Assembly: GCA_030831725.1 (NCBI GenBank)
Contig: JAURKN010000202.1
Location: 1-5,704 of the forward strand
From: Ferruginibacter sp.
GTDB taxonomy: Bacteria > Bacteroidota > Bacteroidia > Chitinophagales > Chitinophagaceae
DNA length: 5,704 nt
Direction: 5' to 3'
Below the pieces are notes generated by a model that made no database searches, was not told the DNA's origin, and saw only the letters and a list, made by a program, of their open reading frames with translations. This document shows, piece by piece, positions 1 to 5,704 of this stretch (within the stretch, counting starts at the first letter, position 1; each line of letters opens with the position of its first letter). A program made the position numbers and the translations under genes.

Positions 1-3000
1 GTGTTGAAGATGAAAAGAGATTCCAAAACCTGGAATTATCAGTTTCTGTTGGATTATTTCAAAGGAGACACACTCCAAAAATCAAAATCAGACCTGAGTT
101 TCGACCTAAACAAAATCAGACTTCGCCATTTTCGTATTTCATCGACCGACGATTGGATTGGTGAAAGCATGAAAATCGGAGTGGATGACCTTTTTGTAAA
201 AATCAAAAAGACAGACATCAATAAAGGCAATATCGAAATCGAAAATATCGACGCTAAAAATCCATATTTCTCCTTGTGGAATTATGATGGTAAAAGAACA
301 TCTGAGGAAGAAAAGCAATCAAATCTATCCAAAACACAAAAAGGGCCTTCGAATCCTTTTGATGTAAAAATTAGCAAATTCAATATTGTCAATGGATCAT
401 TCTTCAGTGATGAGCCGACAGAAAGATCGATATATGCGGACAAATTCGATGAGCTTCACATACGCTTCACAGACATCAACGCATCATTAACCGGGATTTC
501 CATCACGCCAGATGCCTTAAAAGCACATCTGACCATGAATGCAAAAGAAAGGTGTGGTTTCAAACTCAATAAACTTGAATCTGATGTGTTGATTGACAGC
601 AGCATGATGGAGTTCAAAAAACTCAGCATCATCACAGATAAAAGTAAGGTTGGAGACTATTATGCGATGAAATATCGTTCCTTCAAAGACGACATGAATG
701 ATTTCCTGAATCGCGTGGAGGTAGTTGGCAGACTTACCAAAAGTAAAGTCCATTCGGACGATATTGCTTTTTTTGCACCTGAACTCAAAGACTGGAAAAG
801 GGAATTTGATATGATCGGCAAAACGACAGGCACCTTGAATCGTTTTGAAATCAGAGACATGATTGTCAAATCAAACAACACGCTTGTACAAGGCGACCTC
901 TCACTCAGAGACATTGACGACTTAGACAACATGTTTCTTATTTTTAACTCTACCGGATCATTGACCAATTTCAAAGAGATTTCTTCTTTTGCCCCAATGG
1001 TTTCCGCATTGAAAAAAGAGGAACTTCAACGATTGGGAAATATATACTACAAAGGTAATTTCACCGGATTTTTCACGGATTTTGTTGCAAAAGGCGATGT
1101 CAGAACAGATATTGGCTCTCTTGTAACAGACCTTAAATTCAACCTTAACGATAAAGGCATAGCATCTTATCAAGGAGATCTGACAACCGAACAATTTGAC
1201 CTGGGAAAGCTGATGAATGAGACCTCTGTTGGAAAAATCAGTTTGAGAGGTAAAGTACAAGGTCAAGGCTTCACATTGAAAACCGTTAAAACATCTTTCA
1301 GCGGAATCGTTTCTGCCATAGACTTCAATGGATATAATTATAAAAATGTAGACATAAACGGAAGTTTCGACAAAAACAATTTCATCGGGAACCTGAGTAT
1401 TTCCGATTCCAACCTCAGCATCAGAAGTTTGAAAGGTAAAGTGCTTTTTGAGGCGGATAATGTTACGGTAAATTTGAATGCTGATATAGAAAAAGCCAAT
1501 CTAAAAGCCATTCGTTTATTGAATAAAGAGATCGGATTCAGCGGAAAAGTCGACATGAATTTTAGTGGCAGCGATATTGATCATGTTATTGGTGATGCCA
1601 TCATCCATTCGGGAAGTTTGACACATAATAATAAAACGCTTCCATTCACCGGGCTTTCGGTTAGCGCCTCAAAGGTTGATGACCAAAAATCGATTTCGCT
1701 CAAATCAGACGTACTTGAAGCATCCATCACCGGACAATATTCGATGTCGGAACTTCCCGACGCCTTCAAACTTTTCTTACACAATTACTATCCCTCTTAT
1801 ATTCCCAAACCCAATCTCAATCTCAGCAATCAGGCATTTTCATTTTTGTTGAAAACCGAAAATATAGACGAGATCATGCAAGTGATTCTTCCAGATTGGG
1901 AAGGCGGAAACCATGCTAAAATTGAGGGCGGTTTGAATTTATCAAAAAATGAATTCAACATAGACGCAGATGTGCCTTATTTCAGATATAAAAACAACGA
2001 ATTTAGAAATACAAGTATAAAAGGGAACGGAAACCTTGATACGCTGTATGTCGCAGCAAAAGTGGAAGACTATTATACTTCCGATAGCCTTCATCTTACA
2101 AACACAAGCATTGAGTTGAAAAGCAAGGATGATGTATCGCTCATTCAAGTGCATTCAGGTCAAGAAGGCACCCTTAACGAAGCTAACGTGCACGCAAGTG
2201 TACAGACTTTTTCAGATGGTTTCAATTTGCAATTCATGCCCTCTTCATTGGTTCTCAACGGTAAAAAATGGGACATCCGAAAAGACGGCACTTTTTCCAT
2301 TCATGGAAAACTTGTACAAGCTCAGGATATATCATTCAGTCATAATGAGGAAAGTATTTCCTTGTCATCCGAATTGGATGAGCTCGGAGACCATTCCAAT
2401 TTAAAAGCGAATTTGATGCAAGTGAAATCTGCTGATTTTATGCCCTTGTTTTTCAGGGAGCCAGAGGTTAAAGGCACCATAAGTGGAACCATTTCTATAA
2501 ATGATCCGCTTGGAAAACAGAATGTGGATTTTAACGCCCAAGTTGATAGTCTGTCCATTGAGAAAGAGTTGATCGGAAAAGTTTCCATCAACGGTATCGC
2601 ACAACCGAAAGAGGGACAACTGAATTTCAACGCCCATTCGATGGATACCACCAATGATTTCGACATCAAAGGTGGTTATACTTTTGGGGAAACATCAAGC
2701 AATACGTTTCTGGCGAATCTCAAAGGAAAGAAAATCAATATTTCCATTCTCCGTCCTTATTTAAATGATGTTTTTGATGAAATGGATGGTACGGCAACAA
2801 CGGATTTGACACTGACTTACGGGAAAAATGCGGAATACCTCACCGGTCAAGTGATGGTCAACAAAGCGACACTCAAAGTTGGATATACCCAAGTGCGTTA
2901 TTTCATAGAAAACCAGCCTATTGTGTTCAAAGAGGATGAAATCGCTTTCAATCTCTTGTTGCTGAAGGATTCCCTTGGAAACTCCGCAGCCATGGGCGGA

Positions 3001-4392
3001 AGAATCTATCATCGTTTTTTTGATGATTTCGAATTCAGGAATCTGAGGATTGAGTCATCAAAACTTTCTTTACTCAACACTACAAAAAAAGACAATCCGC
3101 AATTCTATGGCCAAGCGATAGGACGAGCGAAAATGAACATATTCGGGCCACTCAACAACCTAAGAATTCAGATTGATGCGGAACCGATGACACTGGATAG
3201 TAGTCATATCTACTTGTCCACATCTGAAGGAAAAGAAAGCAATTCCGTGGATTACATCGATTTTTCGATACCAGAGAAAAAAGACAGTATCGTTCAACAG
3301 GTGAATAACAACAACATCGTGGTTGGTGTGAATGTGAAAGCGAATCCCGCATGTAAAGTGGATGTCATTCTTGATGAGGAAACAGGTGATATCATCAAAG
3401 GACAAGGCAATGGAAACATTTCCGTCATCATTGGCAATATAGAGCCTTTGAAAATTAGGGGGAATTTCGAATTGCTCATCGGTGAGTACACATTCAATTT
3501 TCAAACCTATCTCAAGCGACCCTTTACCCTAAACCGCGGTGGTACGATTACCTGGAACGGAGATCCATATCAGGCATTGATCAATATTGATGCCGAGTAC
3601 CTTGCCAAGAACGTGGACATCAGCAGTTTATCGAGTTTGGGTTTTCAGCAAAAAGTGGATTTGAAGATATTATCCCATCTTTCAGGCAATCTACAGAATC
3701 CGAATGTGAAATTCGAATTCGTTCTACCGGAACAGCGCACCGAAGCGAAAAGAGATGATATCCTTGTGAAACGATTAGCCGATTTCAAAAATGATGATAA
3801 TGAAATGAATAAACAAGTAGCAAGTTTATTGCTTTTCAATACTTTCATCGTAGGCAATCAAAACTTCCTCACCCAAGGCAATGCGAGCTCTCTGATTACC
3901 AATACGATTGGAGGAGTAGTCAGCAACCTTCTTACCACATTTTTCAACCGAGAACTGGAGAAAGCCACCAAAGGAATACTGTCAACTTACATCGACATCA
4001 ATCCTACCCTAGATCTTCAAAAAAGCGCCTCATTGCTGCAAGCCAATATCAGAGCGGGACTAAAGATTCTCCTGGATAAGCGACTTGTGGTTTTGGTGGG
4101 AGGAAATCTGGATTACAACAATCCAACCTATTCGCAACAATTGGAAAGAAGAGGATTGCTTACACCGGATATCACCATCGAGTGGCTGATCAACCGGGAT
4201 GGGTCATTGCGTGTTGTTGGGTTCAATCGAAGCAGTATCGATTTTACATTGAACCAAAGAAACAGATCGGGTTTGCAACTGTCATATCGAAAAGACTTCA
4301 ACAGACTTTCTGATATTTTTAAGAGCAGAAAAAAACTGGCTCAGGAAGAAAAATATATTTATGCTCCGGCATTGAAGCCGGAAGATCAGTGA
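1..4392 (+). CDS. tamB: TamB-family translocation/assembly module protein (DUF490), 5'-truncated by window edge
   Basis: TamB proteins are large periplasm-spanning proteins of the AsmA-like group. They are anchored in the inner membrane and have been linked to outer-membrane protein assembly and phospholipid transport; in Bacteroidota the usual partner is a TamA-like lipoprotein (TamL). Seen here: 1463 codons without a break, a long stretch of short alternating beta-strand segments fitting the hydrophobic-groove fold, and then the conserved C-terminal TamB domain from about residue 1100. Landmarks are GQGNGN (1134-1139), the RGNFELLIGEYTF block (1153-1165), GGTITWNGDPY (1180-1190), DAEY (1198-1200 ends it) and the late LRVVGFNR (1403-1410). 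No signal anchor is present. The first residues resemble a region roughly 100-120 residues into complete homologues, so the GTG at base 1 is probably an internal valine codon and the true start lies upstream. The last two sense codons and the stop fall in a heptad repeat array. Family assignment is secure; the exact transported substrate is unknown. Confidence 0.92.
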   Translation: MLKMKRDSKTWNYQFLLDYFKGDTLQKSKSDLSFDLNKIRLRHFRISSTDDWIGESMKIGVDDLFVKIKKTDINKGNIEIENIDAKNPYFSLWNYDGKRTSEEEKQSNLSKTQKGPSNPFDVKISKFNIVNGSFFSDEPTERSIYADKFDELHIRFTDINASLTGISITPDALKAHLTMNAKERCGFKLNKLESDVLIDSSMMEFKKLSIITDKSKVGDYYAMKYRSFKDDMNDFLNRVEVVGRLTKSKVHSDDIAFFAPELKDWKREFDMIGKTTGTLNRFEIRDMIVKSNNTLVQGDLSLRDIDDLDNMFLIFNSTGSLTNFKEISSFAPMVSALKKEELQRLGNIYYKGNFTGFFTDFVAKGDVRTDIGSLVTDLKFNLNDKGIASYQGDLTTEQFDLGKLMNETSVGKISLRGKVQGQGFTLKTVKTSFSGIVSAIDFNGYNYKNVDINGSFDKNNFIGNLSISDSNLSIRSLKGKVLFEADNVTVNLNADIEKANLKAIRLLNKEIGFSGKVDMNFSGSDIDHVIGDAIIHSGSLTHNNKTLPFTGLSVSASKVDDQKSISLKSDVLEASITGQYSMSELPDAFKLFLHNYYPSYIPKPNLNLSNQAFSFLLKTENIDEIMQVILPDWEGGNHAKIEGGLNLSKNEFNIDADVPYFRYKNNEFRNTSIKGNGNLDTLYVAAKVEDYYTSDSLHLTNTSIELKSKDDVSLIQVHSGQEGTLNEANVHASVQTFSDGFNLQFMPSSLVLNGKKWDIRKDGTFSIHGKLVQAQDISFSHNEESISLSSELDELGDHSNLKANLMQVKSADFMPLFFREPEVKGTISGTISINDPLGKQNVDFNAQVDSLSIEKELIGKVSINGIAQPKEGQLNFNAHSMDTTNDFDIKGGYTFGETSSNTFLANLKGKKINISILRPYLNDVFDEMDGTATTDLTLTYGKNAEYLTGQVMVNKATLKVGYTQVRYFIENQPIVFKEDEIAFNLLLLKDSLGNSAAMGGRIYHRFFDDFEFRNLRIESSKLSLLNTTKKDNPQFYGQAIGRAKMNIFGPLNNLRIQIDAEPMTLDSSHIYLSTSEGKESNSVDYIDFSIPEKKDSIVQQVNNNNIVVGVNVKANPACKVDVILDEETGDIIKGQGNGNISVIIGNIEPLKIRGNFELLIGEYTFNFQTYLKRPFTLNRGGTITWNGDPYQALINIDAEYLAKNVDISSLSSLGFQQKVDLKILSHLSGNLQNPNVKFEFVLPEQRTEAKRDDILVKRLADFKNDDNEMNKQVASLLLFNTFIVGNQNFLTQGNASSLITNTIGGVVSNLLTTFFNRELEKATKGILSTYIDINPTLDLQKSASLLQANIRAGLKILLDKRLVVLVGGNLDYNNPTYSQQLERRGLLTPDITIEWLINRDGSLRVVGFNRSSIDFTLNQRNRSGLQLSYRKDFNRLSDIFKSRKKLAQEEKYIYAPALKPEDQ
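4345..4384 (-). terminator. Candidate intrinsic terminator for ribBA, inside the tamB 3' coding end
   Basis: TCCGGC at 4365-4370 and GCCGGA at 4377-4382 form a perfect 6-bp GC-rich stem with a 6-base loop. One bulge would allow two further pairs. Read on the minus strand, the hairpin lies about 30 bases past the ribBA stop. It is followed by an A/T-rich stretch ending in a run of five T (4346-4360 region), which suits termination of ribBA. The T run is not immediately next to the stem, so it may be weak. Read on the plus strand there is no following T tract and the hairpin precedes the tamB stop, so it is unlikely to terminate tamB. The stem also encodes tamB residues, so its presence could be coincidental. 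Confidence 0.35.
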
Positions 4393-4425
4393 TTAATGAT
4401 TTAGGATTTTGGATTAGTGATTTTC
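4384..4425. repeat. Degenerate heptanucleotide tandem repeat (GATTNNN) across the convergent gene junction
   Basis: The tetramer GATT begins at 4391, 4398, 4405, 4412 and 4419, exactly 7 bases apart each time. A one-mismatch unit (GATC) begins at 4384 in the same phase, giving six units in 42 bases. The three remaining bases of each unit vary, most often T, A and G. The array contains the last two sense codons and stop of tamB (4384-4392), the whole 21-bp gap, and the stop and last three codons of ribBA (4414-4425). The same period and motif recur at 5658-5704. It is too short and too degenerate to be a CRISPR array. Confidence 0.75.
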
Positions 4426-5622
4426 TCCTAAAATATCGTGCCCCAACTTATCGCGTTTTACCATCAAATAATTTTCGTTGTGCGCATTGGGTTTAATTTC
4501 AATCGGCAACGTTTCAACCACTTCCAAGCCGTAACCAAGCATGCCTGCACGTTTTCTAGGGTTATTGGTGATGAGTTTCATTTTGCTGATATTAAGTTTT
4601 CTCAGGATCTGTGCGCCAATTCCATAATCGCGGTCGTCCATGCCAAAACCCAGTTTCAAATTGGCTTCTACCGTATCCATTCCTTCTTCCTGTAATTTAT
4701 AGGCCTTTAATTTGTTGATCAGACCTATTCCTCTGCCTTCTTGGTTCATATACAGAACCACACCCTTCCCTTCTTTTTCAATCATTTCCATGGCACGATG
4801 TAGTTGGTCGCCGCAATCACATCTAAGAGAACCCAGAATATCGCCTGTCATACAACTGCTATGGACACGAACGGGAACGGCTTCATCAGGCAACCACTCT
4901 CCTTTTTTCAAAGCCAGATGAGATTCACCTGTATTGGTTTGGGTAAAGGCTATAAGTTCAAAATTTCCATACTTGGTGGGCATTTGTACCCTTGCGTCTT
5001 CACGAATCAGGGTTTCTGTTTCGAGGCGATAGGCAATCAGGTCTTTTATGGAGATGATTTTCAGATCGAATTTTTCAGCAATTTTCAGCAAATCGGGCAA
5101 GCGAGCCATTGAGCCATCTTCGTTCATGATTTCGACGAGAACACCGGCCGGTTCCATTCCTGCCAAACGGGCAAGGTCGATGGTTGCTTCAGTATGACCG
5201 GCTCTACGGAGAACGCCTCCTTTTTTGGCTCTTAACGGAAATATATGACCCGGCCTACCGAGGTCTTCGGGTTTGGTATCTTTATTGATGAGCGCTTGTA
5301 TGGTTTTTGACCTGTCATGGGCTGAAATTCCAGTGGTACATCCGTTTCCTATAAGGTCGATACTTACGGTAAAAGCCGTTTCGTGCATTGAGGTATTGTT
5401 GACCACCATGGGCTGCAGATCTAGTTCTAGACAGCGTTCTTCCGTTATGGCGGCACAGATCAAACCCCGTCCGTGTATACTCATGAAGTTGATCATTTCC
5501 GGGGTGGCATTTTCGGCAGCGGTAATAAAATCGCCTTCGTTTTCACGGTCTTCATCATCCACCACGATCACGATTTTACCTTTTTTTATGTCTTCAATGG
5601 CAGATTGTATAGGGTCTAACAT
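4414..5622 (-). CDS. ribBA: RibBA: 3,4-dihydroxy-2-butanone-4-phosphate synthase / GTP cyclohydrolase II
   Basis: A cytosolic bifunctional enzyme of riboflavin synthesis, 402 residues, the usual full length. The N-terminal RibB half (about 1-200) converts ribulose 5-phosphate to 3,4-dihydroxy-2-butanone 4-phosphate and formate. It shows the acidic loop DDEDRENEGD (22-31), GRGLIC (51-56), TTGISAHDRS (96-105), RPGHIFPLRA (123-132), the catalytic-type AGHTE (141-145) and E164. The C-terminal RibA half (about 205-402) opens GTP to the diaminopyrimidine precursor. It shows the zinc-binding cysteines C257, C268 and C270 (C-x10-C-x-C), NQEGRGIGL (293-301), the D329/R331 pair in DDRDYG, and NNPRKR (353-358). 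Nothing essential appears missing in either half. The start chosen is ATG at 5620-5622. A TTG 21 bases further upstream is in frame but lies inside the promoter -7 box. No Shine-Dalgarno sequence is visible, as is common in Bacteroidota. It is convergent with tamB, and the stop and last three codons lie in a heptad repeat. Confidence 0.97.
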   Translation of the reverse strand: MLDPIQSAIEDIKKGKIVIVVDDEDRENEGDFITAAENATPEMINFMSIHGRGLICAAITEERCLELDLQPMVVNNTSMHETAFTVSIDLIGNGCTTGISAHDRSKTIQALINKDTKPEDLGRPGHIFPLRAKKGGVLRRAGHTEATIDLARLAGMEPAGVLVEIMNEDGSMARLPDLLKIAEKFDLKIISIKDLIAYRLETETLIREDARVQMPTKYGNFELIAFTQTNTGESHLALKKGEWLPDEAVPVRVHSSCMTGDILGSLRCDCGDQLHRAMEMIEKEGKGVVLYMNQEGRGIGLINKLKAYKLQEEGMDTVEANLKLGFGMDDRDYGIGAQILRKLNISKMKLITNNPRKRAGMLGYGLEVVETLPIEIKPNAHNENYLMVKRDKLGHDILGENH

Positions 5623-5640
5623 GAAATATGAATTAGGGTG

Positions 5641-5648
5641 CAAAGTTA
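5641..5648 (-). promoter_or_regulatory. ribBA promoter, Bacteroidota -7 element TAACTTTG
   Basis: On the minus strand these bases read TAACTTTG, a full match to the Bacteroidota -7 consensus TAnnTTTG. With a start site usually a few bases past this box, the leader before the ATG at 5622 would be only about 10-15 bases, leaving no room for an FMN riboswitch or other structured leader. No TTG -33 element is found at the expected 17-23 base spacing; that stretch is occupied by the heptad repeat. The assignment rests on motif match and position only. Confidence 0.6.
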
Positions 5649-5657
5649 CGGAAAAGA

Positions 5658-5704
5658 GATTTGGATTGGGGATTGATGATTTTGGATTTGGGATTAAGGA
5701 TTTA
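5658..5704. repeat. Degenerate heptanucleotide tandem repeat (GATTNNN) upstream of ribBA, continuing past the window
   Basis: GATT begins at 5658, 5664, 5671, 5678, 5685, 5692 and 5699. The first step is 6 bases and all the following ones are 7. The variable positions favour T and G. The array is in the same orientation as the one at 4384-4425 and shares an exact 11-base string with it (GATTTTGGATT, at 5678-5688 and 4405-4415). It is still in phase at the right edge, so its full length is unknown. It overlaps the region where the ribBA -33 promoter element would sit. Confidence 0.75.

Noticed and set aside
1..3. GTG at base 1 as the true start of tamB
   Set aside because: The frame is open to the window edge, the protein lacks the N-terminal membrane anchor of the family, and its first residues match an internal region of complete homologues.
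3160..3504. Minus-strand open frame of 114 codons inside tamB, and similar frames elsewhere in tamB
   Set aside because: They lie opposite a strongly supported coding frame, show no recognisable family or motif, and overlap one another in different frames.
4365..4382. Hairpin as a terminator for tamB
   Set aside because: It lies before the tamB stop codon and has no T tract after it on the plus strand.
4384..4425. CRISPR array or transposon terminal repeats
   Set aside because: The units are 7 bases with no unique spacers, no inverted termini or target-site duplication is visible, and there is no transposase or cas gene in the window.
4438..5112. Plus-strand open frames opposite ribBA (85, 69 and 102 codons)
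   Set aside because: They are antisense to conserved RibBA domains and have no recognisable protein features.
5623..5643. TTG at 5641-5643 as the ribBA start, giving seven extra residues
   Set aside because: The TTG is the end of the TAACTTTG -7 box, so it would lie upstream of the transcript start. The ATG at 5622 begins the typical MLDPIQSAIEDIKKGK N-terminus.

Overview
The window looks like chromosomal DNA from a member of the Bacteroidota. The base composition is AT-leaning. The long gene encodes the Bacteroidota type of TamB. The other gene is preceded by a TAACTTTG box, which matches the TAnnTTTG -7 element used by the Bacteroidota primary sigma factor, and it has no recognisable Shine-Dalgarno sequence. 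I cannot place it below phylum level from the sequence alone.

Layout: bases 1-4392 (+) are one uninterrupted reading frame covering most of a TamB-family (DUF490) envelope protein. The gene is cut by the left edge, and its N-terminal membrane anchor lies outside the window. A 21-bp gap (4393-4413) separates its stop codon from that of the convergent gene. Bases 4414-5622 (-) are a complete ribBA, the bifunctional riboflavin-biosynthesis enzyme, with all the main catalytic and zinc-binding motifs visible. Bases 5623-5704 hold the ribBA promoter and the start of a repeat array that runs off the right edge. No gene-free stretch exceeds 300 bases.

The two genes have unrelated jobs. TamB belongs to the AsmA-like bridge proteins that connect the inner and outer membranes, and RibBA makes the two precursors of riboflavin from ribulose 5-phosphate and GTP. 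Their convergent arrangement means they do not form an operon.

The least ordinary feature is a degenerate tandem repeat with a strict 7-bp period (each unit begins GATT). It occurs twice, in the same orientation, once on each side of ribBA. One copy (4384-4425) covers the stop codons of both genes. The other (5658-5704) occupies the place where the ribBA -33 promoter element should be. This looks like a dispersed heptanucleotide repeat family. I found no new defence system, mobile gene or other undescribed protein system in the window.
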